A DNA stretch of 64,000 nucleotides from contig JBFWRS010000014.1 in the NCBI GenBank assembly GCA_050248795.1, forward strand, positions 21,748 to 85,747, in the 5' to 3' direction. This stretch comes from CAZTDU01 sp050248795. GTDB taxonomy: Bacteria > Pseudomonadota > Gammaproteobacteria > Burkholderiales > SG8-39. Position numbers and translations under genes: made by a program. This document shows, one piece after another, positions 18,301-25,401 of this stretch. Each line of letters opens with the position of its first letter. The stretch's first letter is position 1. Below the pieces are notes generated by a model that was not told the origin of the DNA, made no database searches, and was given only the letters and a program-made list of their open reading frames with translations.

Positions 18301-19158
18301 AAGGAATCCGGGCGCAGCGCCTACCGCTACTTCACCGCCGAGATGAACGAGCGCTCGGCGGCAAAACTGCAGTTGAATACCGACTTGCGGCGTGCGGTCG
18401 AACGGCAGGAGTTCGCGCTGCATTACCAGCCGAAGGTCGATCTCGGCACCGGCGCACTGATCGGCATGGAGGCCCTGTTGCGCTGGAACCATCCGCAGCG
18501 CGGCCTCATCCCGCCGGGCGAGTTCATCAGCGCGCTCGAGGACTCGGGGCTGATCCTGCCGGTGGGCGAGTGGGTGCTGGCCGAGGCGTGCGGGCAGATC
18601 CGGCGCTGGCAGGCGGCGGGACTGGAGCCGGTGCCGGTGGCGGTGAACCTTTCGGTGAAGCAGTTCCGCCGTGCCGACCTGGACCGCCTCATCCAGCAGA
18701 CGCTGGATGCCGCAGGCGTGCCCGCGGCCCTGATCGAGCTGGAAATCACCGAGAGCAGCATCGCCGACGATCCCGCCGACGCCGTGCGTCAGATGAAGAA
18801 CCTGCGCGCCGCCGGCCTGCGCATGTCGGTGGACGATTTCGGCACGGGTTATTCCAGCCTCGCGTATCTCACCACGCTGCCGATCTCGGCGCTGAAGATC
18901 GACCGCAGCTTCGTGCGCGATGTCCATGTGCGCGCCGAATCGGCATCCATCGTGCAGTCGGTGATCGACATGGCGCACAACCTGCGGTTCGTCGTCGTCG
19001 CAGAGGGCGTAGAGACGGCAGAGCACGTCGCGTTCCTGCGCAGCCATGGCTGCGACCAGGCGCAGGGCTACTACTTCGGCCGTCCGGTGCAGGCCGCGGA
19101 AATCGCGTCTCGCCTGGCCGCGGCCGGCGCTTGTCAAAGCCCTGGCGGACGGGAATAG
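15202..19158 (+). CDS. sensor diguanylate cyclase/phosphodiesterase (HAMP-PAS-GAF-PAS-GAF-GAF-GGDEF-EAL), 5' end frameshifted
   Basis: The main part of a very large cyclic-di-GMP enzyme. Starting at DLERTYAFQAVPGTGW, it ends the Cache sensor, then has a membrane helix (about 15299-15370), HAMP (15365-15530), PAS (15530-15880), GAF (15895-16390), PAS (16400-16770), two further GAF-like domains (16790-17820), GGDEF (17857-18330) and EAL (18370-19130). The GGDEF signature is S-G-D-E-F, slightly degenerate. The EAL domain keeps EALLRW, EITESS, DDFGTGYSS and KIDRSFV, so it looks catalytically complete. The upstream sensor lies in another frame; deleting one base in GCAGCGCGAT (15196-15204) would join them. 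The frame is open back to 14821, but that stretch is not native. It could be a genuine mutation or a sequencing error. Confidence 0.85.
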   Translation, partial: DLERTYAFQAVPGTGWRVAFGIDNDTLYAGFRAQLMQGIVIFLLVIAFSLAFAYRIARGIREPLRELSAVTDSVAAGERKLRARTTGTDEIARVAERLNRMLDVLTRTESRFRSLVDLSSDFYWETDSEHRLTVRSEGGAIASLAAFGGAAVLGYRRWELPYLTPGAEGWQAHQADLEARRPFRGFEFSRPAPGGQVYHFSISGQPQFDAQGAFIGYQGVGSDLTERKREEQLRAVEHAVTRLLANAADERGGITAAIRAVCETMSWTFGRYWALDAASGMFNPKYSWAAENSSVWEYLRRTERIRLQPGTGIAGHVLQTGEPLWIEDLSNDARVVEKSLARDFGLGGSCAFPVTAEGVVIGVLVFVGRVVREPDKRVLEAMNSLGSQIGQFLSRKQAESVLRESETRYRSLAGLAADWYWQLDTSLRFTHVTREIGGADDLLADEGLIGKHPWELGYEGVDEARWAEFVAMAQSRQPFRDFEFAWRQGDGTLRSILVSGHPVFDAGRGFSGYRGISRDVTARRTEERMHALGQDVARFLAQTDAPEQAPEQVLRAVCEALQVDCGRYFELDEAAGEMRYAAAWSVEADQVKRFLERSHRLAFRPGEGLVGVVWSAGEALWVADMRQDSRFLNVGAARALGMHTVFLAPVLSDGRTVGVVAFFNRGVRPHDERALQAVQAVASQLGQYLGRARALLLRRRQAEALRDSHARLEMHSRRQEQVARFGQFALKHRSRDALFDEALDILADQAEVAVLFELVPGERLMLRAARGDGATAAVGGSAPLQKGSAAQRVLEGGQSVLLDQAYLAAAPPDWPWSGWMRRMRSGVFVAVAHEGHASGMLGVFSRHLDVFAPEAVRFAESIGYVLSTALQREDAERRLAFMAQFDSLTGLPNRSLLQDRLEQAIAQSRRRQRLAGVLFVDLDRFKIVNDTLGHVVGDQLLREVARRLQQCVRADDTVGRISGDEFAVVLADLSRPEDAGPVAQKVIDTLVRPFMFDGSEAFVSASIGISIYPTDAVEGDTLLRNADMAMYQAKESGRSAYRYFTAEMNERSAAKLQLNTDLRRAVERQEFALHYQPKVDLGTGALIGMEALLRWNHPQRGLIPPGEFISALEDSGLILPVGEWVLAEACGQIRRWQAAGLEPVPVAVNLSVKQFRRADLDRLIQQTLDAAGVPAALIELEITESSIADDPADAVRQMKNLRAAGLRMSVDDFGTGYSSLAYLTTLPISALKIDRSFVRDVHVRAESASIVQSVIDMAHNLRFVVVAEGVETAEHVAFLRSHGCDQAQGYYFGRPVQAAEIASRLAAAGACQSPGGRE

Positions 19159-19226
19159 TAGCGGCCCTTGAAGTCCCGGATCGGAGCAATGTCCCGCTAT
19201 TCACATCCCCTGTCGCAGCCGCAATC

Positions 19227-19694
19227 ATGTCGCAAGTCGTGAGCGCCGACGATGACGAGGCGTTCATGCGCCGCGCGCTCGCGCTCGCGCGTCGCGCTGC
19301 CGCGGATGGCGAGGTTCCCGTCGGTGCGGTGCTGGTACGCGACGGGCTCGTCGCCGGGGAGGGCTGGAATCACCCGGTCGGCGGCAAGGATGCCAGTTCG
19401 CACGCCGAGATCGAGGCGATACGCGCGGCAAACCGCGCGGCGCAGAACTACCGCATTCCGGGCTCGACGCTGTACGTGACGCTGGAGCCCTGCGTCATGT
19501 GCATCGGCGCGATGTTCCATGCCCGGGTGGCGCGCGTCGTGTACGGCGCGCCGGATCCCAAAACCGGGGCGGCGGGCAGCGTCATCGACCTGTTCGGCGA
19601 ATCGCGCCTTAACCACCACGCCACGGTCGAGGGCGGCCTGCTCGCCGAGGAATGCGGTGCCCTGCTGCGGGAATTCTTTGCCGCGCGGCGATGA
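19227..19694 (+). CDS. tadA: tRNA adenosine(34) deaminase
   Basis: A 155-residue zinc deaminase that makes inosine at the wobble position of tRNA-Arg(ACG). The zinc site is complete: HAE at residues 59-61 with catalytic Glu61, and PCVMC at 88-92. The family ending with an Arg/Phe-rich tail (LLREFFAARR) is present. ATG 19227 is chosen as the first ATG upstream of the conserved EAFMRRALALARRAA. Its stop overlaps the next gene's ATG by four bases (ATGA), so the L,D-transpeptidase is translationally coupled to it. Confidence 0.93.
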   Translation: MSQVVSADDDEAFMRRALALARRAAADGEVPVGAVLVRDGLVAGEGWNHPVGGKDASSHAEIEAIRAANRAAQNYRIPGSTLYVTLEPCVMCIGAMFHARVARVVYGAPDPKTGAAGSVIDLFGESRLNHHATVEGGLLAEECGALLREFFAARR

Positions 19695-20167
19695 AGATCC
19701 GTATCGATACCGAAGGCCAGCGCCTGACGCTGGAAGACGATGCGGGTGGCGTGCTGAAGGCCTATGCGGTTTCGACGGCGGCGAACGGCGTCGGCGAACT
19801 GAACGGCAGCTTCTGCACGCCGCGCGGCCGCCACATCGTGCGAGCGAAGATAGGAGCAGGGCAGCCGCCCGGCGCGGTGTTCGTCAGGCGCAGGCCCACC
19901 GGCGAGGTCTGGTCACCGGGACTTCACGCACAGCATCCGGGGCGGGACTGGATGCTGACGCGCATCCTCTGGCTGTCGGGCTGCGAGCGCGGCAGGAACC
20001 GGCTCGGCAACGTCGACACCATGCGCCGCTACATCTACATACACGGCGCGCCGGACAGCGCCGAGATGGGACGGCCGGGTTCGCATGGTTGCATCCGCAT
20101 GCGAAACACCGACGTCATCGACCTGTTCGACCGGGTGCCGCCCTACACGCCGGTCGAGATCAGCTGA
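19691..20167 (+). CDS. L,D-transpeptidase (YkuD domain) without signal peptide
   Basis: A 158-residue YkuD-domain protein. The active site H118 ... SHGCIRM with Cys134 and Arg136 is intact, the signature of L,D-transpeptidases that cross-link or anchor peptidoglycan. No signal peptide or membrane helix is visible: the protein starts directly with the beta-strands of the domain (MKIRIDTEGQRLTLEDD). Either export uses another route or the enzyme has a different, cytoplasmic substrate. It overlaps tadA by four bases. Its 3' end overlaps the converging mtnA by eight bases. Confidence 0.85.
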   Translation: MKIRIDTEGQRLTLEDDAGGVLKAYAVSTAANGVGELNGSFCTPRGRHIVRAKIGAGQPPGAVFVRRRPTGEVWSPGLHAQHPGRDWMLTRILWLSGCERGRNRLGNVDTMRRYIYIHGAPDSAEMGRPGSHGCIRMRNTDVIDLFDRVPPYTPVEIS

Positions 20168-21119
20168 ACAGCGCGGCGATCTTGTCGCGGTCGGGTTGCA
20201 TGACGACGCCGCGCTCGCAGATGATCGCGGAGATCAGTTCCGCCGGCGTGACGTCGAATGCCGGATTGCGCACGCGAACGCCCTCGGGCGCCCAGCGCTC
20301 GCCGCGGTAGCCGGTGACTTCATCGGCGGGCCGCTCCTCGATGGCGATGCCGGAACCGTCCTGGATCGCGCGATCGAACGTGGACAGCGGCGCCGCGACG
20401 TAGAACGGCAGGCCGTGCCGGCGCGCCAGCACCGCGAGCGTGTAGGTGCCGATCTTGTTCGCCGCATCGCCGTTGGCGGCGATGCGATCGGCGCCGACGA
20501 TGACGAGGTCGGCCTCGCCGCGGCTGATCAGGTGCCCGGCCATGTTGTCGGTAATCAGCGTGGCGGGAATGTTCTCCTGCACCATCTCCCACGCGGTGAG
20601 GCGTGCCCCCTGCAGGTAGGGACGGGTCTCGTTCACCAGCACGGAGACGCGCTTGCCTGATTCGTGCGCAGCGCGGATCACGCCCAGCGCTGTGCCGTAT
20701 CCGGCGGTGGCGAGCGCACCGGCATTGCAATGGGTCATCACGCGTGCGCCCTCGGGGACCAGGCCCGCGCCCAGGGCGCCCATGGCATGGTTCGCAGCCA
20801 GGTCTTCGCGGAAAATCGCCAGCGCCTCGGCTTCCAGGTCCTGGGCTCGCCGCATGCGCTCCAGCGCCCAGAAGAGGTTCACCGCCGTGGGGCGGCTGGC
20901 GGCAAGCGCCGCGTATGCAGGTTCCGCGCCGCGGCCCAGCACGACGCCGAACGCGGCGGCGCAGCCGATCGCCGGCGCGCCTCGCACCACCATGTCGCGG
21001 ATCGCAGCCGCCACTTCGATCGCGCTCGTGCACACCACGTATTCGGTACGTGCGGGAAGCAGGCGCTGGTCCAGCAGCTCCAGCCTGCCGTCCTGCCAGC
21101 GGATCGGCTCCACGGCCAT
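20160..21119 (-). CDS. mtnA: S-methyl-5-thioribose-1-phosphate isomerase (or 5-deoxyribose-1-phosphate isomerase)
   Basis: A 319-residue aldose-ketose isomerase of the eIF2B-like family that converts 5-methylthioribose 1-phosphate to 5-methylthioribulose 1-phosphate. Catalytic Cys131 (THCNAGALATAGYGTALG) and Asp211 (GADRIAANGD) are present. The same fold also isomerises 5-deoxyribose 1-phosphate. Its ATG overlaps the stop of the upstream aldolase/dehydrogenase gene by one base, which places isomerase and aldolase in one pathway. None of the classic mtnBCD or mtnK/mtnP genes is in the window. The frame runs further upstream to 21749, but only as overlap with the aldolase gene. Confidence 0.92.
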   Translation of the reverse strand: MAVEPIRWQDGRLELLDQRLLPARTEYVVCTSAIEVAAAIRDMVVRGAPAIGCAAAFGVVLGRGAEPAYAALAASRPTAVNLFWALERMRRAQDLEAEALAIFREDLAANHAMGALGAGLVPEGARVMTHCNAGALATAGYGTALGVIRAAHESGKRVSVLVNETRPYLQGARLTAWEMVQENIPATLITDNMAGHLISRGEADLVIVGADRIAANGDAANKIGTYTLAVLARRHGLPFYVAAPLSTFDRAIQDGSGIAIEERPADEVTGYRGERWAPEGVRVRNPAFDVTPAELISAIICERGVVMQPDRDKIAALFS

Positions 21120-23089
21120 CAGACCACCCGCTCGTTGCCGCCGTCCACCGGTACCTGCGCCGCGGTGGTTTTCGCGAACAGCGGGCCGCACATCTCGGCG
21201 GCGAGCTCGGCGACGTCCTTCGAAGAGACCTCGGTCTTCAGCAGGTTGTTCCGGCGGTATTGCTCCACGCTCAGGTTGTAGGCCTTCGCGCGCGACGCCA
21301 GCACTTCGTCGGTCCATAGCGCCGTGTCGTAGACCGCGTTCGGATGGATCGAATTGACGCGCACGCCATCCTTGCCCCACTCGAGCGCGGCCACGCGCGC
21401 GAGCTGGTTCAGTGCCGCCTTGGACGCCGAGTAGGCCGCCGCGCCCGGGCCCGGCGCGGGCACGTTCTTCGAACCGATGACGACGATGCGGCCGCCACGC
21501 GGCGCCAGCTTCAGCAGTGCGTGGCAGGACTGCATCACGTACAGGCTGGCCTCGACGTTGACCGACATGGTCTGCCGCCAGGTGTCCGCCGGGATGTCCT
21601 GGATCGCCTGCGAGGCCGGGAAGATGCCGGCGTTCAGAACCAGCATGTCGACGCCGCCATAGCGCCGGGTGGCTTCGTCCAGCGCTGCGCTCACCGCTGC
21701 CTGGCTGGTGAGGTCGCAGGCGATGCCGAGGAAGTCGGCGCGCTGCCACTGCGTCGCGACCGTCGGATTGCGGTCCACGCCTACGACCGCAGCGCCGCGC
21801 CTGAGGAAGGCTTCGGCGCAGGCCTTGCCGATGCCGGAGGCGGCGCCGGTAACCAGCGCCACCTCCCCGGCGAACGCCGGTGGCGTGCCGGCCTTGCGCA
21901 GCTTCGCCTGCTCCAGGTCCCAGTACTCGATGTCGAAGATATGCCGCTCATCCAGCGCGATCCATCCGCCCAGCGCTTCGGCGCGCAGGATCACGTCGAT
22001 GGTGTGCTGGTAGAGGTCCTCGACGATTGCCACGTCCTTCGCGGTGCGGCCGATGGCGAGAAAACCCAGCTCAGGGTCCAGTGCCATGCGCGGCGCCGCA
22101 TCGAGCATGGTTTTCCTTTCCTTTGCGTTCGGCGCATGGCGCGCGAAGTACTTCGCGTACCAGTCGGCGTACCGGGCGACGTCCCGTCCGAGCATCGGAA
22201 CCGGCTTGGTGCGGATTACGTGATCAGGCGTCGCGGGTCCGCGCTGGGAGATCTTCGCGACGTCATCGCGCTGCGCGAAGGCGAGGAATTCCGGCTCGTC
22301 ATTGGCCTTCACCAGCAGGGGCGCGCCGGCGCATGCGGAAACCGCGTGCCGCAGTCGTGCCACCTCGTCGCGCTGGTAACGGGCGGGGCGTACCGGCGCG
22401 CCGGCAATGTTCCAGGCCTTGTTTGCGGCCAGGTAGTCCTCGGCCATCGATACCAGCCGGATCATGCGCTCATAGGATTCGCGCGCGTCGGCGCCGAATG
22501 AGAACACGCCGTGCGACAGCAGCACCATGCCGATGGTTTGCGGCCCGGCCTTGTCGGCGAACTCGCGCGCGCAGTGCGCGGCGAGGTCGAAGCCCGCCAT
22601 GATGTACGGGATGACGATCACGGCATCGCCGTAGATCTCGCGGATGCGTTTCTCGCCGTCCGGCGAATTCGACACCGACAAGGCTGCATCGGCATGGGTA
22701 TGATCGACGTACCGGTGCGGGATGATCGCGTGCAGGATGGTCTCGATCGAAGGTGCCGGCGCGCCGGCACGCATCGAGTGCGTGGCCAGTTCGCTCACCA
22801 TGCGCGGGTCCGGCAGCGAGGGCAGCGTCGCCAGGCGCCTGACGTAGTCGAGCGCCACCGGCGTGAAGCCCGCGGGCTCGATGGTCTCGAGGTCCCAGCC
22901 GCTGCCCTTGACGTACAGCAGCTCCTGCTCCTCGCCGAACAGGTTCTGCTCCGTGAGCTTCACCGAGGTATTGCCGCCGCCGTGAAGCACCAGCGACTTG
23001 TCGCGCCCGAGCAGCCGCGAGGTGTACACGCGCGGTCCCAGGGGGCCGGTGTAGCCGGATGCTTCGTCGTCATTCCAGAGGCTTTTCAT
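21119..23089 (-). CDS. bifunctional class II aldolase/short-chain dehydrogenase
   Basis: A 656-residue two-domain cytoplasmic enzyme. Residues 1-390 are a class II aldolase with LHGGGNTSVK (35-44), the metal-site HTHADA (130-135) and a further histidine in LSHGVFSFG. Residues 405-656 are a short-chain dehydrogenase with TGAASGIG (414-421) and the triad Ser540, Tyr553, Lys557. This architecture resembles rhamnulose-1-phosphate aldolase/lactaldehyde dehydrogenases. Overlap with mtnA suggests that here it splits methylthioribulose or deoxyribulose phosphate to dihydroxyacetone phosphate and an aldehyde, which the second domain would oxidise or reduce. That substrate is inference. No ribosome site precedes the ATG. 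Confidence 0.88.
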   Translation of the reverse strand: MKSLWNDDEASGYTGPLGPRVYTSRLLGRDKSLVLHGGGNTSVKLTEQNLFGEEQELLYVKGSGWDLETIEPAGFTPVALDYVRRLATLPSLPDPRMVSELATHSMRAGAPAPSIETILHAIIPHRYVDHTHADAALSVSNSPDGEKRIREIYGDAVIVIPYIMAGFDLAAHCAREFADKAGPQTIGMVLLSHGVFSFGADARESYERMIRLVSMAEDYLAANKAWNIAGAPVRPARYQRDEVARLRHAVSACAGAPLLVKANDEPEFLAFAQRDDVAKISQRGPATPDHVIRTKPVPMLGRDVARYADWYAKYFARHAPNAKERKTMLDAAPRMALDPELGFLAIGRTAKDVAIVEDLYQHTIDVILRAEALGGWIALDERHIFDIEYWDLEQAKLRKAGTPPAFAGEVALVTGAASGIGKACAEAFLRRGAAVVGVDRNPTVATQWQRADFLGIACDLTSQAAVSAALDEATRRYGGVDMLVLNAGIFPASQAIQDIPADTWRQTMSVNVEASLYVMQSCHALLKLAPRGGRIVVIGSKNVPAPGPGAAAYSASKAALNQLARVAALEWGKDGVRVNSIHPNAVYDTALWTDEVLASRAKAYNLSVEQYRRNNLLKTEVSSKDVAELAAEMCGPLFAKTTAAQVPVDGGNERVV

Positions 23090-23096
23090 GCGTGCA

Positions 23097-23104
23097 ATTA
23101 TACT
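23097..23104. promoter_or_regulatory. overlapping divergent -10 elements, possibly leaderless
   Basis: In the 23-base spacer between the aldolase and GNAT genes, TATAAT (minus, 23097-23102) and TATACT (plus, 23099-23104) share four bases. Each lies about 8 bases from its gene's ATG. No ribosome site or clear -35 is seen on either strand. Confidence 0.4.
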
Positions 23105-23112
23105 TTTGCGTC

Positions 23113-23550
23113 ATGATCGACATCGAACTGATGGATTGGGACCAGGCGCGCCAGGAGGCCAGTCGCATCCGCTTCAGCGTGTTCGTCGAGGAGCAGGGCG
23201 TGCCGGCGGAGATCGAGATGGACGAACTCGACGCGAGCTGCCTGCACGCACTCGCACGCGCGCCGGACGGCACCGCGATCGCCACCGGCCGCCTGCTGCC
23301 GGATGACCACATAGGTCGCATGGCAGTGTCGAAGCAGTGGCGCGGCAAGGGCGTCGGCGCGCGCGTGCTGCAGGCGCTGGTCGAGGCGGCGCGGGCGCGC
23401 GGCAGTCGTGCGGTGGTGCTCGCCGCGCAGACCCATGCCATAGACTTCTACGCCAGACACGGCTTCGTGCCGGAAGGCCCGGTCTACGAGGAGGCTGGCA
23501 TTCCGCACCAGGACATGCGCAGGCCGCTTCAGCCGGCGGCGAATTCGTAG
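23113..23550 (+). CDS. GNAT-family N-acetyltransferase
   Basis: A 145-residue acetyl-CoA-dependent N-acetyltransferase, similar in size and motif to the ElaA/YjcF group. The acetyl-CoA loop is WRGKGVGARVLQALVEAA (about residues 76-93), followed by the AIDFYARHGF motif. ATG 23113 starts the conserved N-terminus (IDIELMDWDQARQEASRIRFSV); upstream codons in this frame overlap the divergent gene. The acceptor substrate is unknown. The 3' end overlaps the converging NRDE gene by 22 bases. Confidence 0.86.
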   Translation: MIDIELMDWDQARQEASRIRFSVFVEEQGVPAEIEMDELDASCLHALARAPDGTAIATGRLLPDDHIGRMAVSKQWRGKGVGARVLQALVEAARARGSRAVVLAAQTHAIDFYARHGFVPEGPVYEEAGIPHQDMRRPLQPAANS

Positions 23551-24212
23551 CGCAGCGTTTCGCCTTCGTTTCCCGCGGCATCGAACGCACGCTCGGCGTA
23601 CGACACGCGCCCGCTGTCTTCCGCGGCGAGCACTGTCGAGCAGCGCGTGCCATAGACCGGGGCGATGATCTTTGCCGGCAGCAGCAGCGCGAACAGCGAC
23701 TCCAGCGACGGCGCCACGAGGCACGCTGCGAGGCGTGCCTTGCCTTCGCGCACCACCGCTTCGTCTGCATTCAGCAGATGATTACCGAGGCCGTAGATGC
23801 CCGGCTCGAGCCGGTGCGGGCTTCCGCCGCGGTTTGATACCCACCACAGCTCGTCACCGTCGCTTGCCAGCAGGTTGAAGCCGCTGTAGCCACTGCCGCG
23901 CGCCGACACGTCGCGGACGTACTCGGCAGGCGCGGTGCCGTTGTCGAGGAACCTGGTGACCAGTTGCCCGCGTGATTCCACCGCCCGCGGCTCGTGCGCG
24001 CCGCGATAGTTGGTGACGGCGGAGAACTTGCCGCTGCGGGCCACGCCCATCCAGGTGCCCGACGCCTCGAGATCGCGACCTGCCAGCACTGCCGGCCGGT
24101 CGCGCCAGAACGCCGCGCGCTCGGCAGGGCGCGCGTGGTACTCGTCACGGTTTGCCGCGACCAGCAGCGGAAATCGCGCGTGCACCTTCCACGCCAGCAG
24201 GATCAGGCACAT
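23529..24212 (-). CDS. NRDE-family (TANGO2-like) protein
   Basis: A 227-residue protein of the NRDE/TANGO2 family. It begins MCLILLAWK with the invariant Cys2 that would become N-terminal after methionine removal, followed by the name-giving NRDE at residues 21-24 (AANRDEYHARP). Later conserved parts are TGNYRGA-like VTNYRGAHEP, LSNR-like VSNRGG and GLGNHLLNA. The biochemical role is not settled; Ntn-hydrolase-like chemistry and haem handling have been proposed for the family. The start overlaps the DUF4936 gene end by ten bases, giving an operon ygfZ-DUF4936-NRDE. Confidence 0.85.
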   Translation of the reverse strand: MCLILLAWKVHARFPLLVAANRDEYHARPAERAAFWRDRPAVLAGRDLEASGTWMGVARSGKFSAVTNYRGAHEPRAVESRGQLVTRFLDNGTAPAEYVRDVSARGSGYSGFNLLASDGDELWWVSNRGGSPHRLEPGIYGLGNHLLNADEAVVREGKARLAACLVAPSLESLFALLLPAKIIAPVYGTRCSTVLAAEDSGRVSYAERAFDAAGNEGETLRYEFAAG

Positions 24213-24484
24213 ATGAAGCGCTCGACTCGGCGCGTACCGCCCGGCTGCAGGTATTGCGTGAATTCGAGTCGCGTCGCCTCGCGGGCCAGCAACTCCTCGA
24301 ATGCCGCTTCGTCGCGCACGCCTTCGAACACTTCCATGTACGTGGCGGCGTCGTCGCGGCGGCGCATCCAGCGCCCTGCGAGGCCGGTTTCCTTCTTCAC
24401 TGCATCGAACAGTTCCGCGACGACGCGCTGCAGCGCGTCGCCGCGGGAAAGGTCGGCCTTGTAGTAGACGTAATAGTTGGTCAA
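24203..24484 (-). CDS. DUF4936 family protein
   Basis: A 93-residue cytoplasmic protein whose opening (TNYYVYYKADLSRGD) matches DUF4936, a small family found mainly in betaproteobacteria. The start is a TTG at 24484 overlapping the ygfZ stop as TTGA, a four-base overlap. The fold is probably a ferredoxin-like alpha/beta sandwich, which is inference from length and alternation. It lies between YgfZ, an iron-sulfur cluster protein, and an NRDE protein. Function unknown. Confidence 0.78.
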   Translation of the reverse strand: MTNYYVYYKADLSRGDALQRVVAELFDAVKKETGLAGRWMRRRDDAATYMEVFEGVRDEAAFEELLAREATRLEFTQYLQPGGTRRVERFICA

Positions 24485-25374
24485 GACGCCGCGGTCGCCG
24501 TGGTGTCGTAGGGCAGGGGGAGCAGTTCCAGCGGCGGCCCGCCTGCAGCCGCACGGATCGGCACCCGCTGCTCGACGGCGGCAATCTGCAGCACGGCGAG
24601 GGCCTCCTCGCCGGCGGCGTTCACCACCGTGCCGCAGGGCTGTCCAGGTGCGTCGTCGCAGAACAGATCCTGGCCGGCACGCAGGGCGTCGCCGCGCAGC
24701 CGGTACATCCGGCGCTTGAGGATGCCGCGGTATTGCGTGCGCGCGACGATCTCCTGACCAGGGTAGCAGCCCTTCCTGAAATCCACTGCGCCGGACTTCT
24801 CCAGATTGGCCATCTGAGGCACGAAATGGTCCTGCGTCGCCAGCGTGATCGTCGCTCGCCCGGCACGGATCTCGGCCAGTGCCCATTCGTCCTCGCTGGA
24901 GGCGAGTGCGAGCCCGGCAAGCGGTGCGTGCGCCAGTACCAGGAAGCGCTGCGGCTCGAGCGCAATGGCAATGCCCTGCTCGTTCGAGGCGACCGCCAGA
25001 TGTTCCGTCGGCACAGGAAGTCCGGCGTCCGTCAGCGCCGTGGGCGCGTCCGCTCCCCAGGCGCCATACTGGAACCAGCGGTCGGATTCGTCTGCCAGCC
25101 TGGCCTTTGCTCTCAGGATGAACATCGACAGCCGCTTCGCGACCGGCGCAGCGATGTCCCGCGCAAGCTGCAGCAGCAAGCCATCGGCATGCGGCACGAC
25201 GAGAAAACTCGCCATCAGCCGGCCCTTGGGCGAGCACCAGCCGGCGAAGCGCGCGTGCGCCGCGGGCAGGTGTTCGACGTCGTTGGTCAGTTGCGCATGC
25301 AGGAACGCGCGTGCATCCGCGCCGCTGGCGGCGAGCATGCCGTATTGCTTCAGTTCGGTGGCGTGGACGGGCAT
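24481..25374 (-). CDS. ygfZ: YgfZ/GcvT-domain folate-binding protein
   Basis: A 297-residue folate-dependent protein that helps assemble or repair certain [4Fe-4S] enzymes such as the radical-SAM protein MiaB. The family signature KGCYPGQE is at residues 201-208 with the essential Cys203, and the GcvT-like N-terminal domain contains LTNDVEHL and SPKGRLMASF. The length is a little under the E. coli protein. It is the first gene of a minus-strand set with DUF4936 and NRDE, and is divergent from mltG. Confidence 0.9.
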   Translation of the reverse strand: MPVHATELKQYGMLAASGADARAFLHAQLTNDVEHLPAAHARFAGWCSPKGRLMASFLVVPHADGLLLQLARDIAAPVAKRLSMFILRAKARLADESDRWFQYGAWGADAPTALTDAGLPVPTEHLAVASNEQGIAIALEPQRFLVLAHAPLAGLALASSEDEWALAEIRAGRATITLATQDHFVPQMANLEKSGAVDFRKGCYPGQEIVARTQYRGILKRRMYRLRGDALRAGQDLFCDDAPGQPCGTVVNAAGEEALAVLQIAAVEQRVPIRAAAGGPPLELLPLPYDTTATAAS

Positions 25375-25376
25375 CG

Positions 25377-25391
25377 TAGAATGTCATTTTA
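25377..25391. promoter_or_regulatory. candidate divergent -10 elements for mltG and ygfZ
   Basis: The 27-base spacer holds TAGAAT on the plus strand (25377-25382) and TAAAAT on the minus strand (25386-25391). Both imply very short leaders. No strong -35 is visible. Confidence 0.3.
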
Positions 25392-25401
25392 GTCGCATCC
25401 T

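Noticed and set aside
15898..19137. A 1079-codon open frame antisense to the GGDEF-EAL gene
   Set aside because: No domain or plausible start; the plus-strand frame has clear PAS, GAF, GGDEF and EAL motifs.
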